From Prunella strophiata (Eukaryota; Chordata; Aves; Passeriformes; Prunellidae): a stretch of 64,000 nucleotides of DNA. Below the pieces are notes generated by a model that was given only the letters and a program-made list of their open reading frames with translations, was not told the origin of the DNA and searched no databases. The translations under genes and the position numbers were made by a program. Position 1 is the stretch's first letter. Every line of letters starts with the position of its first letter. The stretch covers positions 67,789,395 through 67,853,394 of the forward strand of contig JAZBQD010000014.1 of NCBI GenBank assembly GCA_036583965.1. The letters are read 5' to 3'. This document shows positions 36,831-48,245 of this stretch, piece after piece.

Positions 36831-38074
36831 GATCTTTTCTTATGTGTCAGGATCAGGCCCATCTTATCTTGCTCTGAAATGGGAGTTTTGCCAAAGCAAA
36901 GAGACCAAGAAGGACAGATGAAGCTAAAGTGGAGGTGAGAAAGTGGGAAGGAACAGGAATAGGATGCAGAGCAGAGCTCCTCTCCAGGGAGATAACTCCA
37001 GCTCCAGTTCCTTTTAGGGTGTGGGATTCATGTCACTGTTGAAGAAAGGACAGGCACTTCATTTGTCACCCTGAGCACCTGAACTGGGTGGATCTTAGCC
37101 CCTTGTTACAATGGGATGCTCTTCTCCATGAGGTGCCTGTTCCTCCCATCTGCCTGGGGAAAGTCCTACAACCCATCTGGTTTACCCCAGGTGTCTAAAA
37201 TCAACCTGCTCAACATTAGGCAAGCTGCATCCCACCCCTGGTGCCTGCCCAGTGCTACCCACAGGCAGGGAGGAGCAGGAGTCAGGGAGTCACAGTTATG
37301 CTCCCAGTGCCTCTCCCCCTCCATCCCAGACAGCAAACACACCCTGCTCACCAAGGGGGTGATTATATTTTTAAGCCTCCTGAAAATTAATTAACCCTCC
37401 ACAAACTGAGCAAGTTTTACCTGAGGGATGACTTCTTAGCTGAGATCCAGCCTAAGAACCAGTGAAGAGGGTCAGCAAAGAGTTTGAGATTTTGGCACAA
37501 AACAGGAATGTCCTGATGAGTGGAAAGGGATATACAAGGCCACCTTTCCAAGTCCTTTTGTCACTCATAATCCCAGAAGAGAAAAGGACTTTGCCTCACT
37601 GCAGTCACCTATGATGTCTCTCCCCTCACTAGTTTTTTTTCAGATGATTCCATCTTTCATTTTCCCATCTTGTGAGGAGCCTTTCTGCTGCTCTATCTCC
37701 ACTGTTCTCCACCTTAGCCCCTCTCCTCCCCAGCTGCCTCCTGCCCATTGGCCTGAAAACCAGCCAAAAAATGTGAGGAAAATTTCTTCACTTAGGCGGT
37801 GATGAGCAGCACAGCCAAGTGATTGCCAACTTGTGGAGAGTAAAAATGCAATTGGAGAGAAGTTTCCCCATTCCTCCTACCAAAAGAGCAAAATTCAAGA
37901 GCAAGCTCAGGGAAATTAAGTCCTCTCTGTCCAGTTTCAGCAGATGCCAGCAACTGGGGAAGGCACTTGTCCCAACTGGGGACGTGACAGAGGTGAAAGA
38001 GCCCTTTTGGCCAGCAGTCCAATGTGTAGGAGGGAGGATGATCTCCTTCCCAAAACAATGTACTCAGCAAGGAC
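36831..38074. other. Unique non-coding DNA
   Basis: A GATCAGGCCC word at 36851 resembles the end of the ancient palindromic repeat family seen elsewhere in the window. Nothing else is recognised. Confidence 0.45.
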
Positions 38075-38150
38075 AGAGAGGAAGCAAAACCAGAGGTGAA
38101 ATGACATGCCCCAGGCCATATAGAGAGCAAGTGGCAGAGCCCAGCAAAGT
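38075..38150 (+). mobile_element. MIR-like SINE core relic
   Basis: CAGAGGTGAAATGACATGCC, CCAGGCCATATAGAGAGCAA and GTGGCAGAGCC follow the MIR core order 'gaggttaagtaacttgcccaaggtcacacagctagtaagtggcagagcc', at about 70% by eye. It is a short remnant of an amniote-age SINE. Confidence 0.5.
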
Positions 38151-38999
38151 GCCAGGAGCTGCTGTACAGTCACTTCAAGCCTGCCTGACACCCTCCAGGT
38201 ATCAACTGAGGAATTCCCAGGAGTGCTGTCCCTGCAGACCTCACAGTCTTCTTGACCCAAAGGCCCCAGGCCCAGTACCTCACTGTGGGATGCTGCAGCA
38301 GCCATGAGCAGGTGTGTTTGTTTTGGGCACAGTGAAGTTTCTGTCTCAGAGGACATCTCCAAATTATTCAGTCAAGCAAGAATGGCAGAACTCTTTGCAC
38401 TTACAAGGAAATAACTGTGGTATTTAACTTCTGATGAGAGCAATTGTTTGGTAAGAACGAGATTCCCCTTTTTTGCTGAACCAGACCTAAGGGGGTTCAT
38501 TAGCTTGTGCTCCACAGGTCAGCCCAGAACCAGCTTTTTGGAGAACTGGTGGACTTGGGAATGGGTCCCAGCATGTTTGTGAGGATTCCTTTGGACCAGG
38601 AATCTCCAGCTGCGGGGTAGACCCATGGTCAGCTGCCTGCCAGCCCCTGCCAGCTCTCACCTGCCTTGGCAGCAAAGCCTGCCATGAAATGCCACAATTT
38701 CCAGCCAGTATCACACCCAAAAGGCCATCAGAACTAGCCAGGGCAAGTCCAAACAGCCCTAAGGCTGTTTGATGGTGTGTTTGCTGAGTCCCTCCACAGT
38801 GCAGAGGCACCAGAAGGCACAGGGGTGGTTTAAAACCTCCTGGTATTGGGCTAACTCCATACTGTGGCACGAGGGTGTGTGCACACACGTGTGTGTGTGA
38901 GTGAATGTATCAATGTGAAATATGGCTGATATATGTGAATGAGTTCAGAGCCAACATTACAGCTCCGGGGGAGCCAATCCAACATTGTTACTCATCTAA
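38151..38999. other. Unique non-coding DNA
   Basis: No gene or transposon recognised. There is a short TGTG-rich patch at about 38874-38900. Confidence 0.45.
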
Positions 39000-39160
39000 T
39001 TCCAAAGAGCAGTTATTCCTTTTAGTCTAAGTTTTATTTTTATTTCAAATGTGATGTGGTTACAAACTCATTCCCTTGTATAATTTTGCTTTCCAAGTTA
39101 ATTACAAGATGTTCTAATTAATTATATTTAATGATTAACGTACAAACTCACAAGGAATGA
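39000..39160. promoter_or_regulatory. Candidate conserved AT-rich element with TAATTA sites
   Basis: Several TTAATTA/TAATTA/TTAATGATTAA homeodomain-type sites fall within about 60 bp (39093-39140) in transposon-free sequence. AT-rich enhancers look like this, but so does neutral AT-rich DNA. Confidence 0.2.
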
Positions 39161-39240
39161 ACATAGCTTAGAGAACATTTGCTCTCAAAAGATATGTCTA
39201 GACTAGTTTGGTTTATCAGGAAAAGGTTGAAAAAATTAAA

Positions 39241-39271
39241 ATGAGAGAGAGCCAGAGAGAGAGAGAGGGGG

Positions 39272-39305
<34 letters not shown>
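39241..39305. repeat. (GA)n microsatellite
   Basis: A GA dinucleotide run with a G8 interruption near 39270. It reads as an RERERE open frame on the + strand, which is an artefact. Confidence 0.92.
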
Positions 39306-39307
<2 letters not shown>

Positions 39308-42300
39308 AAAAATACACTGTGGAAGAAAAAATAACAATGAAAAAAAAATCAAATTATGTCCAAACAAGAGCATATTTTTCTTTGGAGTTCAAACACCACC
39401 TTTAACCATCTCCCCACCCAGGATCTGATTACTTTTAATGGGACTCTGCTTGTGATTTAAGTTGTTGTTCATTTGTACAGTAATTAAGTTGAGTTGAGTT
39501 GGTGTCTATTACATCATGGTTTATATTATGAATTCACACTGCAATTATGTGCGTGTGTGCAAGGGTAAGTGAGCAGAAAAAGGACCTTCTAGTTAAGATC
39601 ACGAACTTATAACTCCATCAGGCTGGGCTTAGCTAAGCTCTCCCAATCTCTCCTTCTTCAGCTTTAACCATGTCACCTCCAGACACCCAAATGACACATA
39701 CAGGAGTGGGGACTTTGCCTCCAGACATCCTGCTAACACATGCACCAGAGAGAAATGCCCATGAGGAAGCAGGATCCTGAGAAGAGGCTGTGAGGCTGAT
39801 CCTTCACCCCTTGGGCCAGATAACTGCTGACACCTGGGCACTCATCATTGAGCAGCCACAGTGTCTAAGCCTGGCAGGACCATGGTTTTAAAGAGGGTCT
39901 CCATTGCCCCAGCAATCAAGGATTATAACATGATGTATCCACCCAGAAGTCAAAAATATGCACACATATCTATTACACACACCTCTGTAATACACACACA
40001 CATCAGATGTATGTATAACAGACACCTAGTTTCTAATACAAGAAACTTAAATTTTATATAGGCAGAAATCTGAATGAATTAAGTCAAAATAAGTTCCAAT
40101 GTCAGAACTTAAAAGCTGCTTTTTTTTTTCCTTTCTCTAGTACTTTGTCCAATTCAGCAAATTACCAGTGGGCTGAGAAATTCCTCTAAAGGTTAATGTT
40201 GAGATGATTGCAGCAAAGATTTTTGAGCAGAGAGCCCCAGTTTGAAGCATGTGGGTGCTCTGTGGGGCTCAGTGCTTGCTGAGCTGGCTGGGGACAAGGA
40301 CACCCCTCCACGAGGTTCTGCACGAACACAGGCTCCATTGTTCACCCAGCAAGCTGAGTGCTCGTGGCAAGGGATACCAATATACCAACTTTCATTTCAT
40401 GCTGTGAGAATGGGCCAGTGTCATCTCCCCAGATTTATTCTCACCAGCACCACTGAAGTCTTATTACGACCTTCCACCCAATATTGCACTGGAGCAGATT
40501 GGAGGGAGTGAAAAATCTTGTTTCACCAAGTTATGACAGAGGCATCAAACACTCCTGACAAGAGCCTGAAGGAAAACACCAGAACACCTTGTTCCAGCTA
40601 AAAAATTCACTTCCATTCCAGTATTAACCATGACTTGTTACCCTAGTTGTCTACCTTCATGACTTTCATACTGTTCTATCTGGGAAGTGGGAACAAGTGG
40701 ACTTATGATTGTACAAGCAAACAGCAGCACTAGAAGAGGGCAATAAGAAATCTGGTCCCTTTTAGGATTTCTGGAAATGAAGCTGTGCACAGCAGGTCTG
40801 TGGGAAGGAGCTGGTTAATAATTGGAAAAACCAATCACCACTTTTATCCTCTTTATTTTTTTTTTCCAGCGCTACGATCCCATCCATGCTCCCAAGTCCC
40901 TATTCAGCATCTCAGGCTACATTCTTGGAAGCATTCAGCTTCATCTATTCTAGTAAATAAGACATGCATGGGGCTGTTCTCTGGCCCAGGGGCCAATTGG
41001 CACAGACCAGTTTGCGTCCGTGCTGATAAGCGCCTCTCCTTCCAAAACTGGGGGGCTGCATCTGAGCTGCCTCTGGTGATGCTCCTTGGCCCAGGCAGTC
41101 CCTGGACTCTGCCCAAGCATTGTCTGGGAGAGTGCTAGTTGGAACAGGACAAAACCATCACCAGGGACCATGCTAAAGGTTGGAGAGTTTGGGAGATTGT
41201 GTGCCAGCACCTGGGCTTGAGCCCTGGCCATGTTTAGTTTATCAACACAGCCATAGCTGTAGGTGTTTAAGGGTAATTATATAGGGACCTGATTGCCATG
41301 GATCTCCCTGTAGAATCCACCTAAAAACAGGTTTCATAGCAGTCTGTCTGCACGTGGTCAGGATCCTGCCTAACTTAGCCAATAGAGAATGCCAAGGGGA
41401 AAAGATAAAAAATGGAATGTTTTCAATCCTGTCTCCCTGTAGGATACAGGTGCCATATTCTGGGCAGCAAGAGGACATCTCCCTTCCCAAATAATTCACA
41501 GTCCTGAGCCCTCTCCTGGAGTTGAGCAAAGATTTTTCTCTGAGAAACCCAAGGAAGGGACATTCACTTTTGTCTTCCCCACCTCTTTTATCCCTCTTCT
41601 GAAGGACTTGACAATAGGTTTGTAAGTACTGGGTGAGCTCACTTCTTCTTCTGAAAGGATTTGAACTGTATTTCCAGGACAGTATGTGAAAAAAAAGTGC
41701 AAGGAAGAAGTTCTGGGAAGCTGAAGGAAGAGGACAAATAGAAAATGTTGAGAGGCACTAGCCAGGAGGGGTTGTTATTGACATGTAAGATTTTATTATT
41801 AATTAATTAGGAGCAGGAGAGAGAAAAACAAATAAATAAAGATTGGAAGAGAATGTAAAATACTGTAGTGAAAAAAAAAACTTTGTTTTACTGTTAATCC
41901 CACTGAAGTCTCTAGCCTGGTGTTGTCTCAGCAGAACATATTCTGTGAGCAACTTGGGAAGTAATTTGAGTGTCTCTGAAGTCTTTCATTGGCTCATCCA
42001 GTATTAAATCATCTGGCAATGAAGAAAAGTGTTTAAAGTTAACTTCCATACAGAACAAATTCCTCTGGAAAACTCTTGTCATTCAGCCTGGTTTACCCAA
42101 AGTCTGGTAGCATTGATTAGACGGGGGCTGGGTTTGAATTTTTTTATGTATTTTCATTTTTTTTCTATTAAAAAAAATGCAATATAAAAAAAAAAAAAAG
42201 TGCTGCACACTTCTATGGACTTAGCCACTTAGTGAAAAAATTAGAAGATAAATGTCTGAGCTGGGGAAGAGAAAGCTTATGACATGTTTGTCTGTCATCC

Positions 42301-42999
42301 CTGGACAATGAGACTGTTATTGCACCTTCCCTGGGACACTGGGGATTAAAAGCCTTGTGTAGGTGACTCTGTAGACCCAGGCAAGCAAGGACCATCCCTT
42401 CTTGCAACTGCCTGCTAACCAAGGGCTTTGCAATTCAGAGCCAGGGATAAAAGCAGCCTGGCACCCTCACTCAGGGGTGGTCTAGCAGGACTCCCCCAGC
42501 TCCAATCCAATGGGGGATTTTGCATCCACGCTTTTCTTCTCTACTTTTTAAATTTTTAAATGCCAGGGAGGCAGTGAAGCCTTTGATGTTCCCAGGAGTC
42601 CTGCTTCAGTGTCTTTATCTGCACACACCTACCAGCACCCAGCCAACCCAAGGAGCTCCTTGTCTTCAGGCAGCATGGTGTGTCCTCCCAAAAGGCATCT
42701 CCACACATCCACCTGGTCCCACCTGGTCTCCTAGGTGGATTGACACTTGCCATTTGCTCCCAGCTGCCTCAATCCACATTAACCCAGGTCTCCTCAGCGT
42801 TTTTTCCTTGTTTCCAACCCAATTCCCCATTCTCACCAGCTACGCTGACAGTCCTGCTCACCTCTTCCTACCCGCAGGCTTGGGAAGCTGAAACACCCTG
42901 TCAAGTAACACACCTAGTTAACTGTGTAATGCTGTACCTATGGGGCAATTCCATCCCAGCACCTGCAGGGATCCTGATTACACCCTAAAACATGATATT
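39306..42999. other. Unique non-coding DNA, about 3.7 kb
   Basis: No exon or transposon recognised. Short A or T homopolymers occur near 40121, 40857, 41870 and 42187. Open frames of 60-123 codons occur on both strands without recognisable products. Confidence 0.45.
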
Positions 43000-43360
43000 T
43001 CAATTTCATTATCTGATCGGGCATTAGCAACGAGCACCACTAATGAGTATATTAGTCAGTTCCTTTATTAAACTAGCGGCAGCATTTGATGCAATGACCT
43101 CCTGATGTAGCTCTTTGATGCCATGTGATTTGATTTTTATTTCTTCTTTTTTTTTTTTCTTTTAATTGAGAAAGATACAGCAAAGCAAATAGAAAAACTG
43201 TGAGGAGCAGAATTAGCACATTGGCAATGCAGGCAAATACATGTTCAGCAAGGAGAATAAATTTTATTGTAACTGCAGAAGAGACAAGTGGCGAGCTCCA
43301 GCTAGCTAACATTTGAATATAACCATTCATTACTCCTGCCATCATTATTATGAATTTGTT
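43000..43360. promoter_or_regulatory. Candidate conserved non-coding element
   Basis: Transposon-free sequence with isolated retained CpGs (ATCGGGC, AACGAGC, AGCGGC, GGCGAGC) and homeobox-like words (CATTAG, CTAATGAG, TTTAATTGAG), divided by a CT/T-rich run at 43141-43163. It is chosen by look, not by alignment. Confidence 0.25.
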
Positions 43361-44904
43361 GTTGTTATTCTATTACACAGCCAGTCCTGAGGACTGGTTT
43401 TGCCATCTGTAACCTGGCGATCTTTCACCCTTAGCAATTGTTGTTTGGCCAGTGTTACCACAGGGCTCATTGTGCAAGAGGCTGCACAAGCCCTGAACAA
43501 AGAGGGGATGTCAGCCCCAGGGCATTTCCAGTGTAAGTGACAGATGAGTGACAACAGGCAGATACTGATGGACAGAGGAGCATGAGGAAACAGGGTCACA
43601 CATGTGGCTGAATCCAGGGTGAAGTTTTGGAGCAAGCTTCAGCCTCAGCCAGCTACCAGCTCCACCAGTGAAGCTTTGCATTCAGGCACTTGAAGTTCCT
43701 ATGTCCTGGCAAAACTCCAGCCTGGGGAACAGAACATCCTACCAAAACTGCCATTATTATTTTCACTTGAGAAATCATCACATTTTTCCTTCCAAGAAAC
43801 TCTGATGCCACAGTCACAGCCCTGGATGACTCCTGCAACCCTTCCCAAACATGACTGCATTTTCACAGATTTCATCTCAGGTCCAGTTCTAACCTGATAT
43901 TTAATCATGAGAGTGTTCAGGCCTCCTTCAGATAATTACTGGAGGTATTAAGCCATCCCAAACTGAAGCATCAGGTGCTTTGCACCCAGGCTTGCACGGG
44001 CTTACACAAGAAGAGTTTGCACTGGCCATAGATCATTTGTGGCCCTGTTCTGGCATGTTGTCACGTGGAACACCATCATACCATCCACCAGGCTTTGGGA
44101 CTTTGAGGCCAGCCCACTCAGGCTGCTGGAAGTAATATGGGAAGTACACAGGAGATTTTAACAGAATTATTTCTGCAGTCTTTTATCTTCAGGAATCCGA
44201 GAACCAAAAAACTAACTGAGAACATGAGGACAGAAAAAATATCTCTGCTGGTATGGTAGGTGTTGGAAGGCCCAACCTGCCTACTTCCTGCATGATCTTC
44301 TATCCAACAAGGTTAAAATATTACTGCCTCTGTGCCAAGAATGTAGTCTAAACCTAATAGTCATGTGCCACCAAGCTGTTGTCTTCTTCCCTGCCAAGAG
44401 TAAACTTGCTCCCCACTGCCATGGAGGATGTGCCTGCACTGGCTCTACTGATAGTAACCAGAGGTGGGTTTCTGCTGGGTCCAGAGGGCTGATTCAGATT
44501 TCTCTTCAAGGGAGAGAGGACCTAACATGAAGGTTCAGGATCAAAATTCTGCCCAGAAATAATGCCAAATCCTCAACAACTTAACCAATACTTCCACGAC
44601 TTCCCTTAACCAGGACTGGCAGGTGAGCCCTTCACCACCCATCTTCATGGTAGCTGGGAATTGTGCAATTTTGGGAGATCCCTACAGAAGACCAAACAGG
44701 AGCTGGGGACACCCATCCTCCCAGTATGCTGGAGTAGCTCAGCCAAACTGGGCTTGTGGTGTCTTTTCAAGCAGACACTGTGCTGCAAATCCCTCACCCA
44801 AGCCCTCTGTCCACACATCCCTGGCAGGGCTCCCAGCATACCCAGGTCTGTAATGGGCCTGCCTCCCTCTGACTGCCCAGCTAACATCCTCCTGCTGCCT
44901 CCTT
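43361..44904. other. Unique non-coding DNA
   Basis: No gene or transposon recognised. Confidence 0.45.
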
Positions 44905-45080
44905 AATTACAATGCCTTTATTTTATCTAACCCCAATTGTAGCAGTTGGTGAGTCACCAGGCTCCATAACAAGACGATCAGGACACATTTCATATTACAC
45001 TGCAGTTTTCATTCCAGGGCGTGGGCTGAAGGCGTTGTTTATTTATTTTAATTTGGTTCGGTTTGGGGTTTTCTCACAGG
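44905..45080. promoter_or_regulatory. Candidate conserved non-coding element
   Basis: The CCTTAATTACAATGCC start and retained CpGs (GACGATC, GGGCGTGG, GGCGTTG, TTCGG) in transposon-free sequence resemble a constrained element. This is a weak call. Confidence 0.2.
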
Positions 45081-46449
45081 TGATGGAGTACAGAGATTTA
45101 AGCAGGGGGTAGAAGGGTGGAAGGGGTAAAAAACAAAAACAACCTCAATCCATCTGGATCAATTAAATCTTGTTGAAAAGTTTTCAACCTCAGGGTTGCC
45201 TGAGGTAGGTCTAATAGTCACACTCTTTGGCATTTAATGAAAATGCTAATGATTTCTCCTTTGGAATATATTTTCACTTCTAGTTTGAACAAGATGCATC
45301 TCTCCTCCAATCAATTCCACAAGCTCTTAATTTTTTTCCTCCCCATTTATGCGCGTGCCCCTTCAGGGCAAATTAAGAAATTATTGCCTCTATCCAAAAA
45401 GTAGCTGAAATGTGCAGCCTTATGCTTCACGTCACAGGGGTGGGGAGGAAAAAAATATGTACATAGGAGCAACAATCCCGTTTGTGTCTGACTTGTGTTG
45501 GAAAAATATGGCATCAAACCTTCCTCATCCTCGTTCTCCCACTGTAGGCACAAGTCTCAGCCAGTGGAAATCACCACTGATCCAACAGAGCTGCATCTGG
45601 ATTGAAGACCTCACCTAAAACATTCAATTTTCTTGTTAGCAGTTCATTGTAGTGAAATAAGAGTGAGCAAATAAAGAGAGGGTTGTTTAAATATAGGATG
45701 AGACTTTTCTCCCCCAGTTTCTAAAGGATCTAAATGGAGATGAGTGCTTCAGGTCATCCATAGGCTCTGGAGAGAGACAGGTTCAACCCCATCCCAAACC
45801 TGACACTCAAATTTTTAATGGCTGAAATATGATGGCTGAAATAAAGGCATCGAGTGGAAGAATTGCCACAAGTCAAACCCACTTAGAATTTGCAAAGGAA
45901 ATTCAAACAAATCACAAAAGTTTCCAGTAAAGGATGGGAATGCTGAACACAGGCTTAGAGGCATAAAAGGCTAATGGAAAAGAGGGATGGGAGTATGAAG
46001 CATTTTCTTAAAATTGTCATTGGCTCAAGGGAAAACTAAGCAATCTCCCTGCAGAGGTCTGAGAAAAGGAACAAAGAATCATTAGTTTTGCCTAAACTAG
46101 CATATTAAACAAGGCCAGGGCATGTGATTGCCCTGCTCTTAGCTCTGTCCCTAGCAAGTTTTGTCCTGTGGCACCTGACATGCTGAGGTGTGGTTGAGAA
46201 GACATCATGTGCATTATTCCCAGTACAGAGTAACCATGGGACAACTTTTTTTTGTGAGAAGGTGGATTTTAAAGTGTAGGTGTACCATCTCAAGCCATGC
46301 CTTGCCATGATTTTTGGGAACAGAGAATGAACCCTGGACCATTTTATTTACTTGTCTGAATAGGCACAAAATCTGACTGTGAATAACTTTAAAGGGCCTA
46401 AAAAATCCTAAATTGAAAGAGTTAAACCAGAAGATGTGGGCTGGCATCA
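45081..46449. other. Unique non-coding DNA
   Basis: No gene recognised. The last few hundred bases may already be 5' portions of the old CR1 that becomes recognisable from about 46450, but I cannot place its left edge. Confidence 0.4.
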
Positions 46450-46850
46450 GCAATAAGTGAGATTATGGAACACATTCAGCAATAAAGAATAATTAAAGGC
46501 ATGGATGCAAATGAAAATTGCAATAAAACACGTGTTGTAGAAAAGATAGATCGCTCTTAACTGACCTAATAATTTATTTTGATAAATCACTGATTTTTTA
46601 ATGAAGAAAATATAGCAAGTCTAATCTCTCTGGACTTCAGTAAAACATTTGATTTGGTACCTCATGAGAAATTATTAAGCGGTAGAATATGGAGATCAGG
46701 AGAGGAATTTTGTGATGGAAAGGGGAGTCACTACATCAGAAATTACAACAGGTAGTATTGAGAGAGGATGTACTGAGCTGGAATAAAATTATGACTGCAG
46801 TTCTTCAGAAATCAGTTTGTGGACTAAACATTTCTGAAAACTGGGATGCA
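46450..46850 (+). mobile_element. CR1-type LINE, reverse-transcriptase region (old copy)
   Basis: The frame beginning at 46630 reads LDFSKTFDLVPHEKLL (46630-46677), the strongly conserved LDFSKAFD-type block of non-LTR retrotransposon reverse transcriptases. Immediately upstream, words like AATTTATTTTGATAAATCAC are as I recall them from avian CR1 copies. The frame is broken by stops just downstream, so no enzyme is encoded. A reverse-strand CR1 begins at 46857, directly after it. Confidence 0.8.
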
Positions 46851-46856
46851 TGGATC

Positions 46857-47825
46857 TTAGAATCATAGAATCATTTCGTTTGGAAGAGACTTTTAGATCA
46901 CTGAGTCCAACCATTAACCCAGCACTGCCAAGGCCACCACTAAATCATATCCCCACATGCTACATGTACATGTCTTTTAAATTCCTCCAGGAATGGTGAT
47001 TCCACTGCTTGCCTGGACAAACTATTCAATTGCTCAAGACACTGGTGAAGACATTTTTCCTCACATTCAATCTAAATCTTCACTGGCACGACTTGAGGCC
47101 CTTTCCTCTTGTCCTGTCACTTGTTATTTAGAAGAAAAACCAACCCCTACCTCACTACAGCCTCCTTCCAGGCAGTTGTGGAAGGCAATAAGGGCCTCTC
47201 TAATTCTCTTTTTTTCCAGACTAAACAACCCCAATTCCCTCAGCTGCTCCTTATGTGACTTATTCTCTAGACCCTTCACCAGCTTTTTTTTTCCCTAGAC
47301 ACGCTCCAGCACCTCAGTGTCTTTCTTTATAGACTTATAGAGTAGTTTATCTTGGAAGACACCTTAAAGTTCATCTAATCCAGGAGCCCAAAACTGTACA
47401 CAGGACTTGAGGTGTGTCCTCACCAGTGTGGAGTTCAGGGGGACAATCACTGCCCTGATCCTGCTGGCCACACTATTTTTGATCCAAGCCAGGATGTCAC
47501 TGGCCTTCTTGGCCACCTGGGCACAGCTGGCTCATCCAGCTGTCAGCCAACATCTCCAGGTCCTGTTCAGACACTCTTCCCCAATCCTGCAGCCCTGCAA
47601 GGGGTTGTTGTGACCCAAGGGCAGGACCCACCACTTTGCCTTGTTGAACCTCATCCAATTGTCCTCAGCCCATGGATCCAGCCTGTCCTGATCCCTCTGC
47701 AGAGCCATCCCACCCTCCAGCTGATCAACACTCCCACCACAATGTCATCTGTGAACTAACTAAGCATGAACTCATCCCCTCAGTGTTAAACAGAATTGGA
47801 CCAAGCATTAAAAGAGAGCAAGTGA
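46857..47825 (-). mobile_element. CR1 LINE, long 3' fragment (reverse orientation)
   Basis: The + strand opens with the reversed terminus (TTAGAATCATAGAATCATTT), then AACCCAGCACTGCCAAGGCC, CCAGGAATGGTGATTCCACT, ACTTGAGGCCCTTTCCTCTT, ACACGCTCCAGCACCTCAGT, CTTCTTGGCCACCTGGGCAC, GGGTTGTTGTGACCCAAGGG and CCTTGTTGAACCTCATCCAA, through to CACTCCCACCACAATGTCAT. This is about 0.95 kb of CR1 3' sequence reaching into the end of the coding region. The open frames across it (for example 47412-47759) are antisense artefacts. Confidence 0.93.
47327..47381 (-). mobile_element. Small CR1 tail nested inside the larger CR1
   Basis: Between CACCTCAGTGTCTTTCTT and GGAGCCCAAAACTGTACAC, which are contiguous apart from a few bases in the family consensus as I know it, lies a segment reading ATAGACTTATAGAGTAGTTT then CTTGGAAGACACCTTAAAGT then TCATCTAATCCA. 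That is itself the reversed CR1 terminus, so a second, very short CR1 appears to have inserted in the same orientation. Confidence 0.65.
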
Positions 47826-48038
47826 CATGGTTACCAAAAATGTGCCTGATAAAGTATTTCCCATAAGGAGAGAGGAATTTCTGTCTTGATCTGTACAAAA
47901 CACACAGAGGACAACCTCCAAAGCAACAAAACAGATCCTAGTTAACTCTATTTAGGAGAGATGATCTCACAGTACAAAGCTACAGTGCTGAGATATGTCA
48001 AGAAATTGTGAACTCATGACACAGAAAAGGTAGATACA

Positions 48039-48245
48039 TCTTGGCTTGTTTAGCTGAACAAAGCAAGGACTGGGACAACAGTGTTGATTTATATATAAAT
48101 ACATCAGGAGAGTACATAGGGAGTAAAAAAGATCTATTTAAACTAAAAGACAGCATGAGCACAACAAATGGCATAAACTGAAACTAAATAAATAAACACT
48201 GGTTGAAGAAAGACTAAGGTGAAAGGCCTGAACAACTTCCAGTTA
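48039..48245 (+). mobile_element. CR1-related LINE, 3' region fragment
   Basis: CTTGGCTTGTTTAGCTGAAC, then AAGCAAGGACTGGGACAAC, then ATATAAATACATCAGGAGAG, then TATTTAAACTAAAAGACAGC and ACAAATGGCATAAACTGAAA, match the order of an older CR1 subfamily 3' region as I recall it. It has the same orientation as the reverse-transcriptase relic at 46450, so it may be the far side of that element, split by the reverse CR1. Confidence 0.7.

Noticed and set aside
47407..47866. Overlapping open frames of 64-115 codons
   Set aside because: They lie antisense in a minus-strand CR1 element.
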